58,192 nucleotides of DNA from the NCBI RefSeq assembly GCF_000194155.1, contig NZ_GL877879.1, positions 1,600,398 through 1,658,589 of the forward strand, given 5' to 3'. The notes beneath the pieces were generated by a model. It saw only the letters and a list, made by a program, of their open reading frames with translations, was not told where the DNA came from and did no database searches. This stretch comes from Saccharopolyspora spinosa NRRL 18395 (GTDB taxonomy: Bacteria > Actinomycetota > Actinomycetes > Mycobacteriales > Pseudonocardiaceae). Position 1 is the first letter of the stretch; every line of letters starts with the position of its first letter. Below are positions 8,823-16,120 of the stretch, piece by piece. Position numbers and translations under genes: made by a program.

Positions 8823-8853
8823 CGTGGGCGGCACCGAAACGGTGCCGCCCACG
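8823..8853 (-). terminator. Hairpin between the PPE-like gene and espG
   Basis: Perfect 14-base arms CGTGGGCGGCACCG (8823-8836) and its complement (8840-8853) around an AAA loop. It follows the PPE-like gene and precedes the EspG-like start, so it may terminate or attenuate between client and chaperone. Confidence 0.7.
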
Positions 8854-8877
8854 GCGTTTTCTGTTGTCGTCTACTGC

Positions 8878-10134
8878 TTACTTCTGGTCCCACTCGCCGA
8901 AGACGGGCGGCGCGACCTTAGGCAATTCGTCGTCGAAGAAGCCGTGGTCGCCCTTGAGGTAGTCGGGGATCTCGTGCTCCTGGTCCTCCTCGCCCTGCTT
9001 CCCTTGCGGGCGAGCACCAGCCGCACCGGCCCCCGCAGCACCGCCACGACCACCGGCACCACCGGGACCACCGGGACCGGACCCGGGAGCGCCGCTACCG
9101 GGTCCACCGATCCCGGCCCGGCCACCGGCACCAACGCCAGGACCGCCGGCCCCACGACCACCGGCACCGAAACCACCCCGGCCGCCAGCACCACCGGCAC
9201 GGCCACCCCGGCCCCCAGCACCACCAGCACCGCCACCCCGGCCCCCAGCACCGCCGCCGAGCCCTGGCCGACCACCGCCGGGACCACCAGGCACGCCCGG
9301 GCCACCAGGCCCGCCGGAGTAGCCTCGCCCGCCGTCGCCGACCGGAACGCGCGGCTCCGGACCGGGAGTCCGGGGCGAGTCCGGCCGCTGCCACACGGGA
9401 TTCGTGTTGCTGACATAGCCGCTGCTGCTGGTGTTCGCGATGCCGGTGGTCGTACCGGTGCCCGGCCCCGGCGGCCCCATCCTGTCCGCCACCACCGGAG
9501 TCGCCGACTGGCTGGAGGTGCTGTGCGGCGAAACCTGCGGAACGCTCCCGACGTGCGGATGCTGCGACCCCGTGACCGCGACGTTCATGCCCCCGTCCGG
9601 CGGCGGCGTGAACACAGCACTCGCGGCGACGGTGCTCTGGGATGCGCTGTCGTAGTTCTGGAAGGCCTGCACAGCCTCCTGGCGCAGCTTCTCATTATGC
9701 GCCTTGGCATCCTCGGCATCGGTCGAGCCGGTCCAGAACTTATCCCAGCCCTCTTCGAACCAGGAGTCGTCGGGAACTTCCTGCTCCTCGCCCTTACCCG
9801 GGACTGACGACTGCACCTTCGTGAACGCATCGCCCTGATCCGTCATCAGCTGCGACTGCGCGAGCGCGTTGTCGGCGGCAACCTCGGTCCAGAGCACCAC
9901 TGGCACGGCCTGGTTCTTCATGGCCTCACCGGACTCAGACCGCATGATCGCGCCGACGCCCTTCAGCTTGTCCTCGACGCGGGTCTTGAGGTCTCGGAGG
10001 TACTTGTCTTGGTCTCTCCAACCGCCGGATGCGTCATAGAGTCCCTGAGGAGAGCCGTTCTCAACCCATGCCCGCATTTGTGAAAGCTGAACGCCTTCGA
10101 AATCGGATGGCTCAATCTGCCTGGTGTCAGTCAT
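8878..10134 (-). CDS. PPE-like secreted protein with glycine-rich tail
   Basis: 418 residues. The N-terminal ~190 residues are helical and resemble actinobacterial PPE-like domains (RAWVENGSPQGLYDASGGW, later WFEEGWDKFWTGSTDAEDAK). Residues ~255-385 are low-complexity GGxGG repeats with Arg and Pro. The conserved C-terminus IPDYLKGDHGFFDDELPKV then VAPPVFGEWD is shared by ESX-associated proteins of this order. I chose the ATG at 10134, seven bases after AGAAGG. It has no Sec signal, as expected for type VII clients. It sits between a DUF3558-like lipoprotein and EspG, and its probable partner is the PE-like protein two genes upstream. The ESX role is inference. Confidence 0.7.
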   Translation of the reverse strand: MTDTRQIEPSDFEGVQLSQMRAWVENGSPQGLYDASGGWRDQDKYLRDLKTRVEDKLKGVGAIMRSESGEAMKNQAVPVVLWTEVAADNALAQSQLMTDQGDAFTKVQSSVPGKGEEQEVPDDSWFEEGWDKFWTGSTDAEDAKAHNEKLRQEAVQAFQNYDSASQSTVAASAVFTPPPDGGMNVAVTGSQHPHVGSVPQVSPHSTSSQSATPVVADRMGPPGPGTGTTTGIANTSSSGYVSNTNPVWQRPDSPRTPGPEPRVPVGDGGRGYSGGPGGPGVPGGPGGGRPGLGGGAGGRGGGAGGAGGRGGRAGGAGGRGGFGAGGRGAGGPGVGAGGRAGIGGPGSGAPGSGPGGPGGAGGRGGAAGAGAAGARPQGKQGEEDQEHEIPDYLKGDHGFFDDELPKVAPPVFGEWDQK

Positions 10135-10146
10135 CTCCAAGCCTTC

Positions 10147-10710
10147 TCATGCATCGGGAAGATTTTGAACTGCAGCCTCGGCTATCTTGGCGGCTTTGTC
10201 ACACGCTTGCGATTCCATCGGGGACCCGGGACGAACGATCAAGTTAATGAACAGAGATCCCGAGTCCGAAACGTCTATAGCCAGCATGCAACCGGACGAA
10301 TTGTTCACCTGCGCAGTCGGGTAGCCCGCTAGCTCAATCTCCTGTGCCCCAGACCCAGAAGACGCAAACTGCTTCATCGTACGCCTGGGATCAGCTGCGA
10401 CGAAGCCAGTCCATCCGTCGCTACTGCCAGCCTCGCCAGCAGCGAAGCCGCAGCCCGGCTTGCCGTTCGACTCTTCCGGCTCCGGCTGCTGATCAATTCC
10501 AAGCGACTGTCGCTGGGCCGCAGTCAAGATCGCGCAGGGGTCTGAAAGACCCAAGGACTTTGCTGGAGCTGACCGTGCGGACTGACTCGATGGCGGAGGA
10601 GATGAAGACTCAGCCTTGCCGCCCACCGGAGGGGCTTGTGTTCCCCCACCACTGCAGCCAGCAAGAACGAAGCTGGCCGCAACTGCGCCGATCACGAGCG
10701 CCTTACGCAA
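10147..10710 (-). CDS. DUF3558-like lipoprotein
   Basis: 187 residues. A lipoprotein signal (ALVIGAVAASFVLAGCSGGG) ends in the lipobox LAGC. It is followed by a Ser/Pro linker and a domain with LSDPCAILTAAQRQSLGI and GKPGCGFAAGE, the DPC...L and CxF features of DUF3558 proteins. I chose the TTG at 10710 because GGAGGG lies just before it, placing the hydrophobic segment at the N-terminus. It overlaps the PE-like gene by eight bases and is followed closely by the PPE-like gene. Likely surface-exposed; function unknown. Confidence 0.75.
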   Translation of the reverse strand: MRKALVIGAVAASFVLAGCSGGGTQAPPVGGKAESSSPPPSSQSARSAPAKSLGLSDPCAILTAAQRQSLGIDQQPEPEESNGKPGCGFAAGEAGSSDGWTGFVAADPRRTMKQFASSGSGAQEIELAGYPTAQVNNSSGCMLAIDVSDSGSLFINLIVRPGSPMESQACDKAAKIAEAAVQNLPDA

Positions 10711-11188
10711 GATACCCTCCGAAACTCTCCGCCGAGTTCTGATCATTTGTACGAGTGTCCGAAGCATTATTGTGTAGTTTCTCCGCGGTTTCTCCGAAAA
10801 ACTGCGCAAGCGTCATCAGATTTTCGTAGCAGGCGCGGTCGTCTCCAGCGGCAACCAGACCGTACTTCTCAGTGGCTCTAACGCTCACGGGATCGTCGCC
10901 AGGCGGCGAGAGGTAAGCCAGTTCTTGAACCTTCCGCGCTTGCTTTTCCAGCGCCTTAGCTTCGTCGGTGAAGAACCTCGCCAGTTCGTCGACCTTATCC
11001 GGGTCAATGCGCATCGACCCGTGCGCAGCCTGCGACTGCGCTAGGGCCGCCTTGTCCGCCGCGCGCGCGGCTGTTGTAACGAAAGCTCCAACCGGAGCGA
11101 GCAAACCGCCCTGCTGCGCCCGGTGCTGCAGATAAGCCTGGTCCGTTCCGTCGAACTGGACCTGGTTGTCTTCCCCCTCGGCAGTCAC
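10703..11188 (-). CDS. PE-like helical protein, putative ESX substrate
   Basis: 161 residues. The central MRIDPDKVDELARFFTDEAK with following helices (LEKQARKVQELAYLSPPGDD, then YENLMTLAQFFGETAEKLHNN) resembles the two-helix PE fold used by ESX clients. The C-terminal NSAESFGGYLA carries no clear YxxxD/E. The GTG at 11188 follows GGGGAG seven bases upstream. It is first in the order PE-like, lipoprotein, PPE-like, EspG. The assignment relies on helix pattern plus context, not on a full family match. Confidence 0.6.
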   Translation of the reverse strand: MTAEGEDNQVQFDGTDQAYLQHRAQQGGLLAPVGAFVTTAARAADKAALAQSQAAHGSMRIDPDKVDELARFFTDEAKALEKQARKVQELAYLSPPGDDPVSVRATEKYGLVAAGDDRACYENLMTLAQFFGETAEKLHNNASDTRTNDQNSAESFGGYLA

Positions 11189-11309
11189 CGCTGAACTCCC
11201 CTCGTCCGCGTGCCGTCGCGACGAGGGCGACGGTCATCCACTTGCCAGCGTGGCAAACGTTAGCGCACGCGAGCGGCCGACCAGACAAGAGTTGATGAAG
11301 ACAAACTGC

Positions 11310-11339
11310 GGCATCCGGGTGAATTCGCACCCGGATGCC
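11310..11339 (-). terminator. Terminator hairpin downstream of the DUF397 gene
   Basis: Twelve-base perfect arms GGCATCCGGGTG and its complement around AATTCG. It lies just past the stop of the minus-strand DUF397 gene and before the PE-like gene start. Confidence 0.75.
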
Positions 11340-11365
11340 GGTGAGGGGTTTCGGATCAAGGTCAT

Positions 11366-11629
11366 CTATGCATCGAACCGCCCTGCGCGAAGACCATCGA
11401 CGAAGGAAGCCCAGGTCGGAGCGGCGAATACCAGGCTTCCGCCGTCCGGGTCCTTCGAGTCCCTTGTCGCGACAACTGGGCCGTTGAAGGCCACCTCTAC
11501 GCAGTTTCCTTGCAAACTGCTCCTACTACTCTTCCGCCACGGCACGAAAGCGACCTCGACACAGTTGCCGTAGTTGCTACTTCGGCTGCTCTTGCGCCAG
11601 TGAAGCGTTGAGAGATCCAGTGATGACAC
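11366..11629 (-). CDS. DUF397 protein with internally duplicated motif
   Basis: 87 residues; DUF397 proteins are usually about 60-65. They are typically paired with DUF5753 XRE regulators in Actinobacteria and act as small partners or antagonists. The signature WRKSSRSSNYGNCVEVAF (residues ~11-28) is immediately repeated as WRKSSRSSLQGNCVEVAF (~31-48), which explains the extra 20 residues. The usual C-terminus VVATRDSKDPDGGSLVF and WASFVDGLRAGRFD follows. It lies 21 bases after the XRE gene, so the two are probably cotranscribed. Confidence 0.88.
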   Translation of the reverse strand: MSSLDLSTLHWRKSSRSSNYGNCVEVAFVPWRKSSRSSLQGNCVEVAFNGPVVATRDSKDPDGGSLVFAAPTWASFVDGLRAGRFDA

Positions 11630-11650
11630 TGAGCTGCTCCTTGCCTGTCT

Positions 11651-12502
11651 TCACACCAACCCATCGGCGATGCAGTTGATGAGGTCCACTGAATCCTCGA
11701 CCGACAGCGCCACCTCCTGCAAGGTTCTAAGGGCTTCTCTCGCCGCGGCCACGTGTTCGGACTCTTCAAGGAACGCGCTGCTTCCGCGATTCTCCAGGTA
11801 CACGAGGCTTGCGTGCTTTTCGAAGTCGAGGATGGCGAAGGGACCCGCCATCCCCGGGTGCACGCCGACTGTCGATGGCAGCACACGCAAGGTGATGTTG
11901 TCCTGGCTAGTAGCGCTGACCAGGTGGCGGAGCTGGCGGAACATCACTCCCGCACCCCCAGCCGGGCGCTCCAAGATGTTCTGTTCGATGAGCACTTCGA
12001 GCAACGGTGCCGTTGGCCGGTTCAACAAGGTTTGTCGGCCGATGCGAGCCGTAACGAGAGTGTCGACCTCTGCCAGATTCAGATCCGGGTCGGTGCCCTG
12101 CACGATCGCGGTCGCGTACTCCGGGGTCTGCAACAGGCCCGGTATGAGCATGGTCTCGTAGTTGTAGATGGCCGTGGCTTCTTTCTCGAAGCGGATCACG
12201 TCCTCCCACATTGCTGGCAAGCGTCCATCCTGGACTTGCCACCAATTTGGGTTCGCACCGCTGCGAACAAGCTTCAGCAACTCTTCGCGGCGCTCTGCTG
12301 GGACCCGGTACAAGCCAAGCAGTGCCGCCACATCGTCGGCGTAGAGTCCCCGCTGGCCGTTCTCGATCCTACTGAGCTTGCTCATTGAAAACCCAAGTGC
12401 CCCAGCGACTTCTTCCGCTCCGAGGCCGCTTCGCAGTCTCAGCTCGCGGAGCTCGCTGGACACCCTTCGGACCCGGACCGGGACCCCGACTCGTCCGTTC
12501 AT
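11651..12502 (-). CDS. XRE-family regulator with DUF5753 domain
   Basis: 283 residues. N-terminal helix-turn-helix at residues ~15-70 (LRELRLRSGLGAEEVAGALG, SMSKLSRIENGQRG). The C-terminal DUF5753 effector domain shows IPGLLQTPEYATAIVQG, RQTLLNRPTAPLLEVLIEQN and ITLRVLPSTVGVHPGMAGPF. This class pairs with DUF397 genes across Actinobacteria, as here. The divergent gene at 12665 shares its upstream region, a probable site of autoregulation. Target genes are unknown. Confidence 0.9.
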   Translation of the reverse strand: MNGRVGVPVRVRRVSSELRELRLRSGLGAEEVAGALGFSMSKLSRIENGQRGLYADDVAALLGLYRVPAERREELLKLVRSGANPNWWQVQDGRLPAMWEDVIRFEKEATAIYNYETMLIPGLLQTPEYATAIVQGTDPDLNLAEVDTLVTARIGRQTLLNRPTAPLLEVLIEQNILERPAGGAGVMFRQLRHLVSATSQDNITLRVLPSTVGVHPGMAGPFAILDFEKHASLVYLENRGSSAFLEESEHVAAAREALRTLQEVALSVEDSVDLINCIADGLV

Positions 12503-12664
12503 CTGCCCTCCCGCTTTCGGAATCGATCTGACCTCCCCTGATCACCATCACCGGTTGCCAGTGGGGCACGTAACCCAAGTCACTCGAAAGTATGTTTGCG
12601 TGCCCAAACGGGGACCCCAGAAAGTGTTGTCGCAAGCGAAATTCCGCTCCGGGAGGGCAGAAAC

Positions 12665-12880
12665 ATGTGCGCCAGCTGGAACATTCCGGCCGATGAGCGA
12701 CGCGCCGAGGTCATCGTAAGGATGCTCGTCCGCGACGAAGTCTGGATCAGCCAGGACGGCGTCGAAGTCGTGGTCGCGCGGCGACAGCTCACCGACCTCG
12801 CCGACAAGCTCTACTTCCTCGACCAGGCCTTCACCGCCGACGCCCGCGATGTGGTGGAAGCCCTTTGCGGTCAGGAATGA
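12665..12880 (+). CDS. Small hypothetical protein
   Basis: 71 residues, not recognised. It begins MCASWNIPADERRAEVIVRM and contains WISQDGVEVVVARRQLTDLA then DKLYFLDQAFTADARD. It is acidic and soluble, with no membrane segment. The ATG at 12665 follows GGGAGGG with good spacing. It is divergent from the DUF5753 regulator, which may control it. Confidence 0.55.
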   Translation: MCASWNIPADERRAEVIVRMLVRDEVWISQDGVEVVVARRQLTDLADKLYFLDQAFTADARDVVEALCGQE

Positions 12881-12982
12881 ACTCCAAGGTTCTCTCTCAC
12901 ATTTCGAGCAAAAGTGTCCGGTGCCCGATTTGGGCTCCATAAGATTGCTGCCGATCATGGGTACATAAGGCAGGGAGGGCTT

Positions 12983-13864
12983 GTGCCGACTCAATCGGGT
13001 TGGAATCCGAATCCGCAGTGGGGGCCGAACCAGGGGCCTGGGGGTGGGCGGTACGCACCACCACGGGGCCAACAACCACCACCTGTTCCGAAGTGGAGGA
13101 AGTGGCCGTACATCGTCATTCCCGCTGTCGCCTTGCTGTTGATCGTCGGTGGGTTCGTCGGACTTCGGGTCTACTACGTGCTCGCCGTCGAACCTCGCCA
13201 GCCGAGCGCTGAACCCACTCGCGAGGCAGTTCCGACAGCACCCAAAACCGCACCCACCAATGGCGAACCGAAACCACCCAAGCCAGGCGCCCCGGTTCCC
13301 TGCGCCCCGGAGCGTCCGGACTTTCAGCAATGCTTCCCGGAGGACTACAACCCCGACGCCGTGATGGACGGTATCGCCACGGAGGGATGGAACTGCCTGC
13401 GGAAGGGGGAACTAACGGAGGTTGGAAGCCCCGTGACCGAGCCGCGGCGATGTGAGACCAAGGACAACGTCGGTCAGCCCTACACCATCCGCGCATCGAT
13501 CGATTACCAAACGCACGACTTTCGGCCAACCGGCAAGCTTTGGGAATTCAACTTGGACGTGAGCACCACGGCCGCAGCGCACAACGGTGAACGCACCACA
13601 GCGGAGGACCCGAACAAGAGCTTGATCACGGTTTTCGAGATCACAGCCAAGCACATCTGGCAGGGCAAGCCCGAACAGCTCAAGGAAGCCACCGAGGTCT
13701 TCGAGCAGCTCAAGCCCCATTGCGCATCCGCCGCAGGCAGGACGATCAAGGGCGTGAGCGCGACTACGCCATCCGGCTACGAAATCTCCTGCTGGGCCAC
13801 AACACCGGTGGCGTCTGGAGACATCATAACGCACGGCCAGTCGTTGAAGATCCGACCTGCTTGA
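12983..13864 (+). CDS. Membrane-anchored hypothetical protein with Pro-rich cytosolic tail
   Basis: 293 residues. The first ~40 residues are rich in Pro, Gly, Gln and Asn. One membrane segment follows (YIVIPAVALLLIVGGFVGLR), then a Pro-rich stalk and an external domain of about 190 residues with several Cys (PCAPERPDFQQCFPEDYN, WNCLRKGEL, CETKDNVGQ, HCASAAGR, ISCWATTPV). The fold is not recognised; this architecture is common among proteins near type VII clusters. The GTG at 12983 follows GGGAGGG. It ends in a convergent region with two palindromes. Confidence 0.7.
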   Translation: MPTQSGWNPNPQWGPNQGPGGGRYAPPRGQQPPPVPKWRKWPYIVIPAVALLLIVGGFVGLRVYYVLAVEPRQPSAEPTREAVPTAPKTAPTNGEPKPPKPGAPVPCAPERPDFQQCFPEDYNPDAVMDGIATEGWNCLRKGELTEVGSPVTEPRRCETKDNVGQPYTIRASIDYQTHDFRPTGKLWEFNLDVSTTAAAHNGERTTAEDPNKSLITVFEITAKHIWQGKPEQLKEATEVFEQLKPHCASAAGRTIKGVSATTPSGYEISCWATTPVASGDIITHGQSLKIRPA

Positions 13865-13883
13865 TCCGGCACCTGCGGTCTGG

Positions 13884-13940
13884 CGATTTCGCGCGAAATC
13901 GGCGTTCCCCTTCGGGCGAGGTGTCGATTTCGCGAAATCG
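13884..13940. terminator. Twin palindromes CGATTTC...GAAATCG at a convergent gene end
   Basis: Two perfect palindromes: CGATTTCGCGCGAAATCG (13884-13901) and CGATTTCGCGAAATCG (13925-13940). They lie between a plus-strand stop at 13864 and a minus-strand stop at 13978, consistent with a bidirectional terminator. They share the TTTC/GAAA core with palindromes near metK, aroE and the right edge. Confidence 0.65.
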
Positions 13941-13977
13941 CAAGACTCCCCGCACCAGCGCTACGCGACGGAAAGCA

Positions 13978-14415
13978 TCAGCCCTCGTTATCGCCGTTTT
14001 TATGGCGCTGCTTTTGCCACTGCTTCTGCTGCTTTTCCCAATCCTTCTGGTGCTTGCCCGGGTCGCCCTCGTCCGGCACGTCGGGCGGGGGATCTGGGGT
14101 GACCGTCACGATCACCGGCTGCGGGGGCTCGGGCAGCGGGATGGTGCGCACGTCCTCGGCGACGCGGTCTGTGGCGGTGAGGATCACCCGGGCGTTGTCC
14201 GGCGCGAGCTTGCCTTGCGCCTGCGCGGTGGCGATCCTCCGGTTCAGCTCGGCGAGAGCGGCCTCGGCGGCGGCGCGATCGTTGCCCAGCGCGGCGGCTT
14301 TCACCGCCTCTACCTGCGCGCTGAGCTGCTGGCGCACCTGCGGATCGGCCGATTCGGGCGCGCTGCCGCAGCCGGCGAGCAACAGCGCGAAAGCGGGCAG
14401 CAGAACGCGTTTCAT
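13978..14415 (-). CDS. Small lipoprotein paired with a Ser/Thr kinase
   Basis: 145 residues. The lipoprotein signal MKRVLLPAFALLLAGCGSAP has lipobox LAGC. A helical middle follows (QQLSAQVEAVKAAALGNDRA, AAEAALAELNRRIATAQAQG), then VIVTVTPDPPPDVPDEG and a very basic, Gln/Lys-rich tail. The ATG at 14415 shares ATGA with the kinase stop, so the pair is translationally coupled. It could be a sensory or wall-associated partner of the kinase; that is inference. Confidence 0.75.
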   Translation of the reverse strand: MKRVLLPAFALLLAGCGSAPESADPQVRQQLSAQVEAVKAAALGNDRAAAEAALAELNRRIATAQAQGKLAPDNARVILTATDRVAEDVRTIPLPEPPQPVIVTVTPDPPPDVPDEGDPGKHQKDWEKQQKQWQKQRHKNGDNEG

Positions 14416-15554
14416 CCTTGGACCAGCCTTTCCAAGTTGGCGAGATCGGCCGGCAAGCGCGCCACGCCCGCTGGGCCCGATGCCGGTGGCAGCGTCGGCG
14501 CGACAGGCGCTTCGGGCAACGAGAAATACGTGATCAGCGCGAACAGCAGCACCAGCAGTGCACCTCCGGCGAGCAGCAGCGGCCGCCGGTTCGGCCGCTC
14601 GGTGTGCGGTTCGGCGCGCAGTTCGGTGCGCAGTTCTTCCAACGGGAGGTGCTGCGTCATCGGCCGGTTCTCCGGCTGGGGCGGACGCTGCGGTTCGGTT
14701 GGCGGCTGGGGCTGGCGCGGCGGTTCGGTTGGCGGCGCGGCCGGAATCCGCGGGATCACCTCGGTGGCGCTGCCGCTGAACAGGTCGGCGCACTGCGCGG
14801 CGGTGGGCCGCCGATCCGGGGCCGCGGCGGTCATCGCCAGCAGCGCCCGGTGCACGTGTGCCGGGATGCCGATCGGCACTTCCGGCGCGCGTACCAGCCT
14901 CGCCACGGCGCTTTCCGCGCCCGCACCGGGGTACTCGACCTTGCCCGTGACGCATTCGAGCAGCACCAGGCCGAGCGCGTACACGTCCACCGGGTGGCCG
15001 ACGTCACCGCCGCTGACCTGCTCCGGCGCCATGTAGGTGGCGGTGCCGACGATGATCCCGGAGCTGGTCATCCGCGCTACCGCGTCGGCCAGCCGGGAGA
15101 TGCCGAAATCGGTCAGGAAGGCCGTGCCGTCGTTGGAGATCAGCACGTTCGACGGCTTCACGTCTCGGTGCACGATCCCGTTGTCGTGCACGTGCGCCAA
15201 CACGGAGGCCAACTGGCCGCCGAGGTCGGCGACCTGCTCCGGCGGCAGCGGCCCCTCGGCGATCACGTCGGACAACGTCGGGCCCTCGACCAACTCCATG
15301 ATCAGGTAGAGCTCGTCCTCACTGGCGCTGAAGTCGTGCACCGTGACCAGGCCGGGGTGGCTCAGCCCGGCCAGGATCCGGGCCTCCTCGGCGAACCGCT
15401 CCCGCCCGGCGGCATCCGTTCCGGAGCGGAAGCACTTGGCGGCGACCACGCGCTGCAACCGGGTGTCCATCGCCCGGTACACATCTGCCATGCCGCCGCT
15501 ACCCAAGCGAGCGCCCAACCGGTAGCGCTCACCCAGCAGAGGCACGTCGTCCAT
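14412..15554 (-). CDS. Transmembrane serine/threonine protein kinase (PknB-like)
   Basis: 380 residues. The kinase domain occupies ~1-270 with all key elements: Gly-rich loop LGSGGMADVYRA, lysine in VVAAKCF, catalytic loop HRDVKPSNVLI, TDFGISR and activation segment GTATYMAPEQVSGG. A Pro-rich linker follows, then one membrane helix (~323-343, LLLAGGALLVLLFALITYF) and a short external tail with no PASTA repeats. GGAGG precedes the ATG at 15554. It is divergent from the small-peptide locus at 15928, so the two promoters share the interval between them. Confidence 0.9.
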   Translation of the reverse strand: MDDVPLLGERYRLGARLGSGGMADVYRAMDTRLQRVVAAKCFRSGTDAAGRERFAEEARILAGLSHPGLVTVHDFSASEDELYLIMELVEGPTLSDVIAEGPLPPEQVADLGGQLASVLAHVHDNGIVHRDVKPSNVLISNDGTAFLTDFGISRLADAVARMTSSGIIVGTATYMAPEQVSGGDVGHPVDVYALGLVLLECVTGKVEYPGAGAESAVARLVRAPEVPIGIPAHVHRALLAMTAAAPDRRPTAAQCADLFSGSATEVIPRIPAAPPTEPPRQPQPPTEPQRPPQPENRPMTQHLPLEELRTELRAEPHTERPNRRPLLLAGGALLVLLFALITYFSLPEAPVAPTLPPASGPAGVARLPADLANLERLVQG

Positions 15555-15827
15555 CAGTCCTCCGAACCGTCAGCTGAGAGAACGACCCTAGACGACCGCC
15601 GGCCGCCCGAGTCATTCCGGGCGAGCGAGCAGGCCGGGTGAACAGCGACGACCAAATGTTCCCGATCGCAAATAATCTTCTCGGGCGCGTAAGCTGCGGC
15701 GTTCGCCCCGGTGGCAGTGGCGCGACCACTGGTCCGACCCCGACAGAAATCAACGTCATCCGGTGTCGCGACGAAAAAATCTGACAGCCGGGGCGTTTGA
15801 CCACCAGGGGGACCGGAAAGCCCAGAC
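15555..15827. other. Divergent intergenic region between kinase and peptide locus
   Basis: No gene seen. A locally AT-rich stretch (GATCGCAAATAATCTTC, about 15660-15680) reads GATTAT on the minus strand and could be a -10 element for the kinase. Promoter identity is a guess. Confidence 0.35.
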
Positions 15828-15880
15828 ACGGGCCCGAAAACGCTTGCCCGACAAGCGTTACCCCGGGGGATCGGGCCCGT
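15828..15880 (+). promoter_or_regulatory. Nested stem-loop in the 5' leader of the small peptide
   Basis: Outer arms ACGGGCCCGA (15828-15837) and TCGGGCCCGT (15871-15880) are perfectly complementary. They enclose an inner perfect stem AACGCTTG (15839-15846) with CAAGCGTT (15852-15859). The structure ends about 47 bases before the peptide start codon. It may be an attenuator, a stability element, or a terminator from upstream transcription. Function is inference. Confidence 0.5.
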
Positions 15881-15927
15881 TCATAACGAGAAACCCAACG
15901 AGAAACCACGACACACGAGGAGTTTTC

Positions 15928-16050
15928 ATGGCTGTCTTCACCGGGCTCGCACCTGCTTGGGGCGGTTTTGGCGGTTTCAGCAGCCGTTGTTTCAGCAGGC
16001 GCTTCTGCAGTCGCAGATTCTTCAGCTTCAACAACGGGTGTTTCTGGTAA
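15928..16050 (+). CDS. 40-residue Cys/Ser/Arg/Phe-rich peptide, putative exported or modified precursor
   Basis: The start ATG follows GAGGAG with five-base spacing, one of the best ribosome sites in the window. The product begins MAVFTGLAPAWGGFGG and continues FSSRCFSRRFCSRRFF, then SFNNGCFW at the C-terminus. It holds three Cys, five Ser, five Arg and nine Phe, with a repeated S-R-x-F pattern, and is strongly basic. The GG at residues 15-16 could mark a leader/core boundary, although the adjacent exporter has no C39 peptidase domain. It lies 70 bases upstream of an ABC exporter and then a kinase-like gene. I do not recognise it from any described RiPP or bacteriocin class. Existence as a gene is well supported; function is inference. 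Confidence 0.7.
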   Translation: MAVFTGLAPAWGGFGGFSSRCFSRRFCSRRFFSFNNGCFW

Positions 16051-16120
16051 CTAGATCCGTTCGGCGGCGGCATCTTCCGCATCACGCGCGCCAAGTGCCG
16101 CCGCCGGATGCCCTTCAACC

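Noticed and set aside
9050..9310. Possible CRISPR or VNTR array suggested by regular CACCGGCACC-like repeats.
   Set aside because: The repeats are irregular and in frame with a Gly-rich protein; there are no unique spacers.
16051..16120. A second peptide-like frame after the first peptide (DPFGGGIFRITRAKCRRRMP).
   Set aside because: It continues the first peptide's frame past its stop but has no start codon or ribosome site of its own, and it overlaps the exporter start.
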